From assembly GCA_037953745.1 (NCBI GenBank), contig JBAKBP010001620.1, positions 1-64,000 of the forward strand: a DNA stretch of 64,000 nt, written 5' to 3'. The notes beneath the pieces were generated by a model, which worked only from the letters and a program-made list of their open reading frames with translations, searched no databases and was not told the origin of the DNA. A program made the position numbers and the translations under genes. Positions 10,456 to 20,805 of the stretch are shown piece by piece. Position 1 is the first letter of the stretch, and the number at the start of each line of letters is the position of its first letter. This stretch comes from Lithodes maja (lineage: Eukaryota > Arthropoda > Malacostraca > Decapoda > Lithodidae).

Positions 10456-10867
10456 GGCTATAGCTTATGACTGTACTCCTGTACCGGGGGTTTTGATGAT
10501 TTTTTACCTATGTTAACTACTCTGTAAAAGAATGAATATTGCATGTAATGTTGTGAATAAAAAAAAATAATGTTCCACAAACCTTCCTCTGTCGAATGGC
10601 GTTTAGTAGAGGTCTCTAGCCCCTCTGGTTGCATAATGGTGAGCGCGGGAAGACGAGTGCTTTTTTATGCGGGAATTTCCTCACGCGTCCGAAAGCGTCG
10701 GCCCGCCCTGGCTACGACGCACCTAGCCGCTCGCCGCGCCAAAGTATTTATCTCCCTTAGACGATTTTAGTGTTTGATATTGAGAATGTGATGTTTGTTT
10801 TGATATTTTCTAGTTATTTTGAGGCCAATTATATAAAATATGTTTATTAGGGTATCAATTTCACTGA

Positions 10868-11375
10868 TATTGGTAATTTTCACTCGATACCGTACATTTT
10901 ATTAGTAATTGAGGTAGGTTATTGTTGTATTAGGCACTTATTATTCGTTATCACAGGTGTTTATTATACTTTGGCCATCAAATCTTAGGTCTTGTGTCAC
11001 TTTCACTTTGACAAATATGCTTTAGAGAGTGTCACTGTCACTGATAATGCTCATTTTCACTCGATACCGTACATTTTATTAGTAATTGAGGTAGGTTATT
11101 GTTGTATTAGGCACTGATTATTCGTTATCACAGGTGTTTATTATACTTTGGCCATCAAATCTTAGGTCTTGTGTCACTTTCACTTTGACAAATATGCTTT
11201 AGAGAGTGTCACTGTCACTGATAATGCTCATTTTCACTCGATACCGTACATTTTATTAGTAATTGAGGTAGGTTATTGTTGTATTAGGCACTGATTATTC
11301 ATTATCACAGGTGTTTATTATACTTTGGCCATCAAATCTTAGGTCTTGTGTCACTTTCACTTAGTTATATGATTT
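10868..11375 (+). repeat. 177-bp tandem repeat inside piggyBac, about 2.8 copies
   Basis: The phrase CACTCGATACCGTACATTTT starts at 10881, 11058 and 11235, giving an exact 177-base period with few differences. It lies downstream of the transposase stop, on the far side from the transposase start. Confidence 0.93.
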
Positions 11376-11631
11376 GTAAACGTTTTATATACAATTTATT
11401 GTGTCTTTTTTCACTGATTTATATATTTCTATAGGTTCTAATCATATGAATGTCACTTGGTATATACATATGTGTCACTTTCACATATTATTATGGTGGA
11501 ATTGTATTTGTATCAATTTTCTCATAATACTTGACTTTTTTATTATAATACATTGTTTTTCTTTCACTTTTTGCCTATATATAATTATAGTGTACATATT
11601 GTCATTTTATTGGGCAATTTCAGTATGATTA

Positions 11632-14547
11632 TTAGAACTCCTGCTTGGTGTGGTAAGCAGCGAAGCACCCTACAGCACAGAGTGCCACCTTGCACTCCAC
11701 ACACTCCGTGGTTGACTTTTTACCTGGGTGCGGCCTCACCCTGCTGTGGTAGCAGACATGGCACCGCTTCTGATTTGTTCTTCCTGCTGCATTCTGAGGA
11801 AAGTAACCAAGCTGGTGCCTAAGCAGGTATGGAGCAGACTGCAACCGGTCGATAACGGCGGGCCCAGGATGTGCCACTGCCCTCTGTGGCGTAGCATACT
11901 TCTCCAGGAGCCCCGTCAACACCTGCTTTTGGAACCTCCGCAGGCTGTTGAACTTCAGGGGTGGGTTCTCATTCCGAAGCCTGTATATATTATAGGCATT
12001 CAGAATTGACATGTCCACCATATGCAGAAAGAACTTTTTGTACCATCTGCACGAGGTACGCAGGCAGTCAATGAAGCCTATCTGCATGTCGGACTTGTCC
12101 ACCAGCCTCATGTTGACATTGTAGTCCAGGACAGTATCGGGCTTGGTCACCCTGGCCTGGGTGCGGCGATCCACCTTGCCAGTCTCCACCATTTCCCCCT
12201 TGTGGATGGTGGTCAGGAGGTTGACCTTCCGCTGGTCGTGCCAGTGGATAGCCAGAATGGGCCCCGACTTCTTCCTGAAGACATCACCTTTTTTGGTCTT
12301 TGCAGGGAAAGTTGGCATGCCCTTCCTTTTCCCTCGTACTGTGCCTACAGTCCCTGTCTTGCGCTCATGCAGGTACTGTGAGAGAGTGGGGGACGTGTAA
12401 TAGTTGTCCGTGTAGAGGACGTGATTTTTATGGAAGTAGCGGTCCATCATGGCTTGCACCACTGCTCCGCCAAATCCAATGAGGGGGTCCACAAGCACGT
12501 CCCCTTCCTTCCCGCTGTACACCAGGAAGTCCAGGACATAGCCAGTTGTGCAGTCGCACAGCACAAAAAATTTTATGCCAAAGCGATGTCTTTTGGAGGG
12601 GATGTATTGCCGGAAGCTGAGTTTTCCCCGGAACAGCACAAGAGACTCGTCAATGACGACCTTGCGGAAGGGCTTGAAGTAGGAGGTGAAGCGGTCTCGC
12701 ATCATCTCATACAACGTCCTAATCTTCCACAGCTTGTCTGGGCGGTGGACGTCGGTGTTGGTGACAAGATGGAGCGCTGCGAGGATATCAAGGTACCGGT
12801 CGCGAGCCATATATTTCCCGAAGGCAGGGGTTGAAATTAGATCATTGGTGATCCAATAGTCAGGCAACCTATGCTTCCTGACATGAGGCATTAGCATGGT
12901 GAGTGCCAGGAACACCATGAATTCTTGATGAGTCACTGGGGTCCACTTCCTCATATGGCCCTTGGTCACCTTGCCCAAAAAGTGTACCTGGAATTGGTGC
13001 TGCTTGTTTGTCTCTTTGACAACATAGCCTACCACCTCCTCATCAAAGAATGCCTCAAATAGTTGGTGTGGTGGAGCATTGGGGCCTGCAGGAAAATTGG
13101 GGGTAATGCCTGAACCCTCCAGTGCCTCATCAAAAGGTGGCACATCAGGGTTGTATCCATCCCCATCAACTACGTCCTGCCATTGAAAAACGTAGAATGG
13201 GTCTTGTCTACGCTGACGAGGAGCTCCAACTGGTAGCCCAGTACGCCCACGGCCAACTCGGGAGGCGCGCGCCCTAGGGCGGCGGCGAGGGCGTCGGTCA
13301 GGGCGGCGGCCAGGGCGGCGGGCAGAAAGACGGGCAGCACGAAGCCGGGCCAAGCGGGTGGGTCGAGGGTCGTCGATGTCCATATAGTCATCGTCATCGT
13401 CAGAGTGGTCATCTTGCCCTGACGGTGGACCTATGTAATCATGGCCAGAGTCTTCAGAGCGGTGCCCTTCATCATCAGTGGCCCCCACATAATCTGGCGG
13501 GGAACCAGTGATGCGTGGGCGGCGTGCGGGTGGGCGAGGTGGGGAAGGAGTGACAGGTGAGGCTGTGTCCTCCAGAGGTCCCGGGCTCCTTGGCCTGCGA
13601 CGAGTCACAGAAAGCAATGATTCACTTTCACTAGGCCCAGGTATTGGGGTGGCGACCTCAAATACTTCTGCAGGAAGACATGTTGAAGGCGGGAGAGGTG
13701 GGGAGGACCGTGGGGAAAGTTGCGGGGACGTATGGCTGGGGCCGGCAGGGGTGGACGCCGCCGCGGGAGCCTCAAACAAAACTCTCTTACTTTTCTTCAT
13801 TTTCTTGGTATATTTTCTACCTTTCCCCTTTTCGGCAGCAGTATGTCTCCTGTCGGGGGACCTAGGAGGCAAATAGGCCGAAAGTGGGGGGTCCTCAACC
13901 CTTGGCAATGGTGGGGGTGGTGGGGAAGAATGCGGGGCATCCGGGTCATCTTGGGTGGCGTGGGTAGATAAGGGAGACAATGGCGGTCGAGAAGGGTCAC
14001 CACGCTGACCCTCACTCACAGCCTCATCCTCACCAACTATTTTAGCTTGTTCCCTAGCTGCTGCGGCCGCCTTTTCAAGTATTTTTAACTTGTAGAAATG
14101 CAGCTTGAAAGGCGATTTACCTGGGGAAGGGCTTGGAGTCGTGTCACTTATGCGAAATTTTGTTTGTGACCTTGAACTCTCCCACTCACTCACTCTCGCA
14201 AGTTCACTTTCTTGAGGTAAACCAGCTTCCTCAACAACTGGTACATCACGTACATCACCTTCATCACTCTCATCACTCTCAAATTCTTTCGCAAATCCCA
14301 GGAATTGTTCTTTATCACTCTCATGGCCATAATCACTCGACTTATAATTACTCGAGTGGTCACTCACTTCTTCATCAATCTTATGCTTGGCATCAGCTTT
14401 CTCATAAAGTCTCAAAGTCGTCTCAATACCTCCGGGAGATAACACATTTAGGCGATGGCGTCGGGGTAAGGCACGACGCACTATCAAGGGCGTCGTAGGA
14501 AGCACGATGTCGGACACGGCGGAATCACTATTTGGTGTACTGTCCAT
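11632..14547 (-). CDS. piggyBac transposase with long N-terminal extension
   Basis: This 971-residue frame starts at ATG (14547-14545) and has no internal stop. Residues 1 to about 480 are low-complexity: acidic Ser/Asp/Glu stretches, Pro-rich blocks, and an Arg-rich segment (RRPGRRPDRRPRRRP) near residues 400-425. The DDE_Tnp_1_7 core starts near HQLFEAFF (about 495). The expected acidic catalytic residues are in VIDESLVLFRGK (about 631), LYTDNYYTSP (about 714) and the MRLVDKSD block (about 817). The C-terminus (about 930-971) is a Cys/His-rich zinc finger, RCHVCYH...CVECKVALCAVGC, which in known members reads the terminal DNA. It lies in an element with intact ends. It may be active or very recently so; a domesticated role is less likely given the TIRs. 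Confidence 0.95.
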   Translation of the reverse strand: MDSTPNSDSAVSDIVLPTTPLIVRRALPRRHRLNVLSPGGIETTLRLYEKADAKHKIDEEVSDHSSNYKSSDYGHESDKEQFLGFAKEFESDESDEGDVRDVPVVEEAGLPQESELARVSEWESSRSQTKFRISDTTPSPSPGKSPFKLHFYKLKILEKAAAAAREQAKIVGEDEAVSEGQRGDPSRPPLSPLSTHATQDDPDAPHSSPPPPPLPRVEDPPLSAYLPPRSPDRRHTAAEKGKGRKYTKKMKKSKRVLFEAPAAASTPAGPSHTSPQLSPRSSPPLPPSTCLPAEVFEVATPIPGPSESESLLSVTRRRPRSPGPLEDTASPVTPSPPRPPARRPRITGSPPDYVGATDDEGHRSEDSGHDYIGPPSGQDDHSDDDDDYMDIDDPRPTRLARLRAARLSARRPGRRPDRRPRRRPRARASRVGRGRTGLPVGAPRQRRQDPFYVFQWQDVVDGDGYNPDVPPFDEALEGSGITPNFPAGPNAPPHQLFEAFFDEEVVGYVVKETNKQHQFQVHFLGKVTKGHMRKWTPVTHQEFMVFLALTMLMPHVRKHRLPDYWITNDLISTPAFGKYMARDRYLDILAALHLVTNTDVHRPDKLWKIRTLYEMMRDRFTSYFKPFRKVVIDESLVLFRGKLSFRQYIPSKRHRFGIKFFVLCDCTTGYVLDFLVYSGKEGDVLVDPLIGFGGAVVQAMMDRYFHKNHVLYTDNYYTSPTLSQYLHERKTGTVGTVRGKRKGMPTFPAKTKKGDVFRKKSGPILAIHWHDQRKVNLLTTIHKGEMVETGKVDRRTQARVTKPDTVLDYNVNMRLVDKSDMQIGFIDCLRTSCRWYKKFFLHMVDMSILNAYNIYRLRNENPPLKFNSLRRFQKQVLTGLLEKYATPQRAVAHPGPAVIDRLQSAPYLLRHQLGYFPQNAAGRTNQKRCHVCYHSRVRPHPGKKSTTECVECKVALCAVGCFAAYHTKQEF

Positions 14548-14723
14548 GATGGCGTCGGGGTAGATACTGTTGTTGTGGCGTCGTTGACGCCGGGTGGCGC
14601 CACCTACCGCCCAATCATCACAAACTGTGCGCGCGGCTTTCGAAAATCAAGCACGAAAGCAAGGGGCGTACATGAGGCCATCCGGGTTGCGCGGGCCGAG
14701 TATGTTATGGGCGTATATGAGGT

Positions 14724-14740
14724 CATCCGGGTTGGAGGGG
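14724..14740 (-). repeat. piggyBac right terminal inverted repeat
   Basis: The right end before TTAA reads CCGGGTTGGAGGGG, the inverse of the left end with one mismatch and a length difference. The 22-base phrase GTATATGAGGTCATCC... ending here is an imperfect direct repeat of a phrase about 45 bases further in (14668-14690). Confidence 0.8.
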
Positions 14741-14744
14741 TTAA

Positions 14745-14935
14745 AGATACTCAACACGGCTTTCGTAAAAAACGTTCCTGTTTAACAAACCTCTTAGACT
14801 TCTTCCACGATATCTTCAACCTCTACGATGAGAGTAAAGCTGTAGATATTATATACCTTGATTTTCAAAAGGCCTTTGACAAAGTTCCCCACAAACGATT
14901 ACTGCTAAAACTAAAAAGCTCCTGGTCGCCATAAC
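14745..14935 (+). pseudogene. LINE RT middle part (continuation after piggyBac)
   Basis: It reads TQHGFRKKRSCLTNLLDF and VDIIYLDFQKAFDKVPHKRL, RT blocks 2 and 3 with the first catalytic Asp in YLDFQKAFD. The frame continues that before 10438. The copy ends without the YADD block. Confidence 0.88.
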
Positions 14936-16430
14936 TGACCTTATTTTCACCATGAACTGAACCATAAGGTCTAGAGAAATCTAGTCTTCCACCGATCGCA
15001 AGATAGCAACGAGTACTGCCGCTGGATATATATATACAGTCTATAACACCTAGGGTGGGCCATTTTTGTGCGTATTTATAAGCGCGCCAAAATGCTGATC
15101 GCAGGAAGGTTTAAATTCCGTTCGGCGGGGGTTAAGGTTCACAATATTACATTAAAAATACCTATTTGGAACAGGATATAGTATTGTCAATGTATCTTCA
15201 AGTATGGCTACTATTGGCCAAGTATTTTATGGACGGTTTGACTAGCAACCCTCCCCCAAGAACAGGAACAAGCTCAAGAATCAAACTAATTACAGTCAGG
15301 TCTCGATATACAGTACACGCGTTTTTTATACACGGTTTAGTTTGGACACAGTAACCTCAAAAGTTTCAAAGTAGCCACAACACGGGATAACTTGGGGAAA
15401 AGTCGGGATCATACACAGGTGGCGTCCAAGCCTAAGGTGATTAAGAATGTTATTTATGTATCAATTGTTAGTCTGTCTATTATTTTGTAATATTATAGAT
15501 ATCTAATCAATATTTGTATTTTGTAATACTGTTAATGTCTTGTCATGTTGCAAATTTGATTTTAAATGAACATTTTGACATTTGACATGTAGTTTCTTTA
15601 GTCATGCAGTTTAGTAAATTTTACCAGAACGTCCCAGACTTCCCAAATTTGACTAATTCCTTAAACGTGACGATAGTGCATTGTTATGTGTGCGATTAGT
15701 TTGCTTGGGAAACAGATTAACTTGCGCATGTAATGTATGTGGTGGATTGTGTTCTTTTATTTCATAAATATCATTTTAGTAAGCGTTGTTTCAACATAGC
15801 GATTTTGATAAGTTAATTTGACTTTATATTGTCCTTGTCCCAGTTTTGGTTTGTTTAGTTTGCAAGTTTTACATTTTAATGCATCTATCTCCCTTATACA
15901 TAAATATAACTGTTTTTTTTTTGTTTTTTTTTTTTCTTAAAGCTATGAATCATTTCTAATATGATGAAATTGAAAACAATATCCTTCCAACCCACAAATA
16001 ATTAAATGAAAAAGTCAATCAAAATGTCTCCTTTGTCTTTTCATAAATCTAAGTCCGTCTCATATATGTTAGTACAGAATGTTATCGATCGCTCGCCTAT
16101 AGCAACTCTCTATCTATATATCTCTCTAATGCAGCGATCTATCTCCCTTATACATTAACATGACTGTCTTATTTGGATTTTTTGTAATCTATGAATCATT
16201 TCTAATGCGATGGAATTGAAAAATATAATATCCTTCCAGCACATAAACAATAAATAAGAAAGTCAACAAACTATTTCCACCCTCCGTCTTGTCTAGACAG
16301 CTAGGCGCCAAGATTCCGAGCGACGACGGAAGATATGCATTTGATATTTTCTTTTTTCCCCCACGGTATATTTTCGATTTCTACAAAATGACGGGGAAAT
16401 ATTGTAACATCCAAATAACATACATTTAAG
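14936..16430. other. AT-rich non-coding stretch with a diverged tandem duplication
   Basis: No gene is recognised. The segments at about 15885-16033 and 16137-16275 share the order ATCTATCTCCCTTATACAT, ATGAATCATTTCTAAT, GAATTGAAAA, ATCCTTCCA, with a period of about 250 bases and clear divergence. The rest shows no structure I can name. Confidence 0.5.
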
Positions 16431-16436
16431 TATCTG

Positions 16437-17041
16437 TATCTGGGCAGTGTGTTGAGTAAAGATGGAACTATGGATGAAGAAGTGCAGGAGAGGTACAACA
16501 GGGGAAGAGGGTTGTAGGAACGCTGAAAGCAGTAACAAGAAATAGGGTGGTCAGTATGGAAGTGAAGAAGTCCTTGCATGACAGTGTGGTAATCCCGACA
16601 CTGACTTACGGAAGCGAAGCATGGACGTTGGTTGAGAGACTCACACCAAGAGTGAGAGCAGTGTAAATGAATTACTTGAGAAGTGCGTGCGGAGTTACAT
16701 GGAGGGATAGACAGACTAATGAGGAAGTAAGAAGGAGGTGTGGTGTGGAGGTAGATATGCTGGAAAGTGTGAAAAGGAACAACTTGAGATGGTTCGGCCA
16801 TATGGAACGTATGGAAAGCGAGAGAATGACTAAGAGGGTGTACGAGAGCGAGGTGGAAGGACAGAGAGGGAGAGGTAGACCGAAGGAGAGGTGGAAGGAT
16901 GGAGTGAGGAAGTATATAAACGAAGGCGGTGCTGGATGGGGGGAGGGGCGTCGACTGACTGGGGACAGAGGTGCATGGGGGCGGTTCGTTCGTGGCCACC
17001 CCTTCGGGGATCACGGCGTCAGGCAATAGATAGATAGATAG
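16437..17041 (+). pseudogene. RTE-like LINE, 3' remnant with (TAGA)n tail
   Basis: It begins YLYLGSVLSKDGTMDEEVQER and continues VVIPTLTYGSEAWTL and NNLRWFGHMERMESERMTKR to a stop near 17029. This is the C-terminal region of RTE-like LINE polymerases, with the RWFGH-ERM signature. A frameshift at about 16502 and a TAA stop near 16664 break it. The 3' end is AATAGATAGATAGATAG at 17025-17041, a short microsatellite tail of the RTE kind. The copy is 5'-truncated and dead. Confidence 0.82.
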
Positions 17042-17604
17042 AAGTGTGTTCGATAGTTTTGGATTATCAATAGGGTCATAATATCTTCTCTACTTTCTGG
17101 TCTATTGAACCATAATAAAGAGAGGGGTAGGGAGGGAGTGCCCACGACAGTGTCAACCAATTTGATGATGATAATGATAATTATGATGAACAATATTTCT
17201 GCGTTCTCTGGTTTCGATGAGGACGATCAACATGCCTGGGAACCTGGAGGGGGCCGATTTGCTAGCTGTAGCACAAGGCTTATCAACATCACGCGGGGTC
17301 AGGGTTGAAGCCGGGACTCGGCGGGGCGGGGAGGGAGTACAGCGGCGGGGATATCTACCGAATGTCAACACATCTCTATCCACACAAATATGTCAGTAAC
17401 AGGTCCAAAACAGTTCTTATTGATGCTTAATAAATTCTATGTTATGTCATATATGATGTTGGTGGTATAATGTAATATAAGTCGGCTGAAGGTACGCAAA
17501 TAAGCCCAAAAGGGGGGCTTTGGGAAAGTGGCTGGAACGAACTAATTAATTCCCATAAGGCCTGTTATTTCTAAAACAGTTTTGATACACACGGTACGTA
17601 CAGG
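17042..17604. other. Non-coding flank, nothing recognised
   Basis: A short (GAT/AAT)-rich patch lies near 17162-17192. No ORF or repeat that I can assign was found. Confidence 0.4.
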
Positions 17605-17695
17605 TGTAGGAATCGGTTTTTACACCATACCCGAAAGAGGATTTATGGAGCTCCGATCTTACTCTCAACCATCTGAACAATTTTACCAAAACACC
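17605..17695 (+). repeat. Left piece of a tandem repeat interrupted by the LTR element
   Basis: The string GTAGGAATCGGTTTTTACAC...TTTTACCAA recurs at 27267-27351, where it runs on without interruption into ACACCTAAACTTCG. Here it is cut by the LTR retrotransposon after ACACC. Confidence 0.85.
17691..17695 (+). repeat. Target-site duplication ACACC, left copy
   Basis: It is identical to 26828-26832. The uninterrupted site CCAACACACCTAAACTT at about 27348-27364 shows one copy only, which confirms the duplication. Confidence 0.85.
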
Positions 17696-20600
17696 TAAAA
17701 TGCCCCAGAACGAGAAGCCCACCACAGAAGCCACAAACGAACACCACACAGAAACACCAAAGGAAAGGTCCACAGAACGAAAGGACCAGCTGACCGAGCC
17801 AGCCACTTCAGACAGGCCCAAGCCCGCAGGGCTAAGCAGCCCTTTTTTCCTTTTTCTAAACTGACCATTTTCCACACCTCACGTACACTAACCCCCTCGT
17901 GTCCTACACTCCTAACTACAAAGATGATGAACAGGAATATACATTCATATTAAAAACACCCATGCCCTGTCCCGACGTTGAGCCAATGCCAACACATCAG
18001 ACAGCCATAATTATATCTATGTATGTTCTTGCATCCGAGAAGTAGATGTTATATATCTTAGAAGTTAAAACACCCACGCTTGTCCCTAGACCTCGTATAT
18101 CATTTTCCATGACGAGTATAGATATATGTAACCCGTGCTCAGTCGCCCCTTGCATTGTTCCTCTAGTAACTAAGTATTAATATTAACATTCCCTAACATC
18201 TTGTCTTGCCAGACTAAGCTTTCTGAAGATCCATCGCCCCATAAATCTATGTATGCAATCCTTAGGTTAAGTATTTTTATCCGCCATTGTGTTCACCTTT
18301 TTCCATTTACTTTCCACAATTATCATACGTCTTCCCCTTGCCTCCTTCGTAGCCACAGCCCACACTACGCCAATTTACTTCGTGTCTTACACCTCTTACC
18401 CCAACCAGAGATTGTATAAGATAACCTGGTTACCAGTATCTGTCCTAAGTACCCCGAAACAATAACTAAGTACCCCTACGAACTGCCGCTGTTGTTGGTA
18501 TTTATATTTATATTTAATAGAAAACGCAGTTCCCAGGGCCAACTAATAGTATCCATAACCCTCAGACTGATCACATAACTCTATCTTTTCCAGACTCATA
18601 TACCACCCCATAGTTGCATTCCCCGGTAGCATATTTTGGCTAACGTATTCTACTGCCTTTTCAAACTTCCATATCAATTGTAGCCTAATGCCACCCCCAC
18701 GCCCAGGGACCTTAGGGGCAAAATTTCCCTGTAGCCCTTGAACTCTCCCCCCCTCTCATTAAGAATTCCCGCGCTTCTCGACTCTTGTCCGACCTAGCCT
18801 CTCTCTCATACCTCTTGAAGATCCTTGAATTGTCCGTTGCTAACGCTCTCCAACCTTTTATATATATACTCCTATCCAGCCTACCTTCACTTAGTAGGCC
18901 AGAACAACATTAGAACTTTACTAGCCCCTTGCATGCCATCTATTCTCTTACAACACATTCACAACCCTGCACCCAATGGTCGTCGGTGCGAGGCTAGCCG
19001 CCCCGCCAGTTACTAACTTCTATTGCCATACTTCCAGATAAATGTGGCAGAGTTAGAAACCAGTCTCCACCACATCCAGCAAACCCTACAATTAACAACC
19101 AGCCGAGTAAAACCAGCTAGCTAAGGCACCTTCGGTTTTGGTATTAAAGACACCCACATCTGTCTCATACACAGAGGGTTATTATAAACACTGGTGATAT
19201 GGCAAGCCCCTAGCCACAGCCGCCGGACGACGATCACAGAGAGAGGGCGCCCAGCTCCCCCTTTTTGCCCACCCGAGGAGCGAGACCCCGACCCCCGCGG
19301 AGGTATACCTGGCCCCTGTTTTGACTTTCGAGTCATTGCCAGGTAGCACAGGAATTCTTCCTATCAATGAACTAACCATGAATGACTAACACCTTTACTA
19401 ACCTCTATTAACTCACAATAAACCATTTACCTTTCTTGCATGCTCTGATCACTAAATTAGCACCTCAGCTATACCATAGAATGAAGATTGAACAATCTAG
19501 AGAGACGCTCCTATCACAGCTGTCCCCATCCTCCTCGCAAAGTCGATCCAGTCTCTCTCCCCTAAATACGTCCAGTATAGCCAAAATAGTACCTCTTACT
19601 AAGGCTCAGTTATATGAAAATATAAAGGCTTCCTATAGCCCTGTGCCACAACAGTAAATACCATCTTACCTAGTCTCCATTTCTATTGAGAGCTCAATTA
19701 AGTCCAGAAGACTCGAGATCCCTACTGTCTACAGGGTCCAGAACCGAGCCTATAAATCTAACTCCCGCCCCCAGTCAAATCAGTTGAAAGCTAGACACCA
19801 ACCAGGGGTCACTACCCTGCAGTTAACTTCTAGCTCTGCCCTTGTGTTGTTCCGGAGTGAGATCCCAGAGCCGGCAGACTCCGTGGCAGATTTGGATAGA
19901 AGGACCTGCCCACGTATTTAAGAACTTCACACATATGGCCCCCCTGGACGGCCGCGGAACCAGTCGTTAGCCCCCAACATCATGGACGCAAGATAACCAG
20001 GACCAGACCCATCAGATACTACCCAAGATTCTCTTTAGCAGTACTACATCTTACTGTGCTGTTTAGAGATTTCACTAATTAAATATTTCTACGAAGTGGC
20101 TAAGACCTTGCCCCAGTGTAATTCATACTTAACCATTCCATTTGGGACGTACTAAGCGATCAGTGCTCTTTAATTAACAGGCGACCTTGACTCTCGTAAT
20201 TACCTTTTTCAGATATTAAAACTCTAGTGATATCTAACGTTCGCCCACTGATTTGCGTTCTATGTATTTCTGAAACAAGGATATAAAACTTAGATCAGTA
20301 CCCCCTGAGGTTACTAGAATTCCCGTGCTCTAAAATACGCGTGACTATTCTAGTCTGTGAATTTCTACTTGTGCACCAGAGCCACCAGTAAGAAATCTAA
20401 CAGTGAATATGATTCTATAAGTAACATTGATGGTCTTCGGTATATAAACCTGTTAAATCAAAGCCAGTGATCAGAAGATTAATACCTGAACATTGGAAGT
20501 GGGAGACTAGGCTCCATCCAGATCCACTTATGCTAGTGTTGTTCGATTCTATTATATTGTCTTACACAAGTATTCTGCAGTGGTATATCAATAAATGTGA

Positions 20601-20735
20601 TCGTGTAACTTGCTACCATGTGTTTCTTTGTGTTCTCTATTCCTCATATCTTGTATTGTGCATGCAGCCTTATATACCCAGTCAATTAGAACTCACATTA
20701 CCCAAGTTAAACCTGTAGAAAAACAGGGCATAACA
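17696..20735 (+). repeat. 5' LTR (3040 bp)
   Basis: It matches 23788-26827 base for base except for scattered substitutions, e.g. CGACGTTGAG/CGACATTGAG near 17967 and AATAAATGTG/AATAAACGTG near 20590. It has no indel. No long gene is seen in it; several 60-80-codon frames are identical in both LTRs and are not supported as genes. Confidence 0.95.
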
Positions 20736-20756
20736 TTGGCGGCAGCGGTGGTTCTT
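20736..20756 (+). promoter_or_regulatory. Putative primer-binding site
   Basis: TTGGCGGCAGCGGTGG follows the LTR end directly. A TGG two bases after the LTR is expected for pairing with a tRNA CCA end. The tRNA species was not identified. Confidence 0.6.
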
Positions 20757-20805
20757 GATTCGGATAAAAGGTTGCATTACACTGCAAGTTTGGAACAGTA
20801 GAAGC

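Larger units (their letters stand above)
10439..14740 (-). mobile_element. piggyBac transposon, apparently complete, 4302 bp
   Basis: Direct TTAA duplications lie at 10435-10438 and 14741-14744. Imperfect terminal inverted repeats adjoin them: AACCCTCCAGCCCCGG on the left, and on the right the complement reads CCCCTCCAACCCGG. One uninterrupted transposase gene runs on the minus strand. The element sits inside a LINE ORF, which gives an independent check on its borders. At 4.3 kb it is longer than the usual 2.4-2.5 kb because of a long N-terminal extension and about 1.2 kb of 3' non-coding DNA holding tandem repeats. Confidence 0.93.
8727..14935 (+). mobile_element. CR1/jockey-like LINE split by a piggyBac insertion
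   Basis: The two coding parts are 8727-10438 (endonuclease and start of RT) and 14745-14935 (RT middle). They are separated by a piggyBac at 10439-14740 flanked by TTAA. Skipping the insertion, and one TTAA, brings the LINE frame together without a gap at NNLLK...TQHGFRK. The LINE copy breaks off after KRLLLKLK at about 14920, before the YADD motif. Confidence 0.85.

Noticed and set aside
12022..13971. Several plus-strand frames of 80-137 codons opposite the transposase
   Set aside because: They are shadows of the GC-rich 971-codon transposase frame on the other strand.
16301..17026. 241-codon minus-strand frame
   Set aside because: It is antisense to the RTE-like LINE remnant, whose protein motifs read on the plus strand.
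18201..19657. Short frames inside the 3040-bp LTR that recur identically at 24293-25749
   Set aside because: The recurrence only reflects LTR identity. They show no motif and are of random length.
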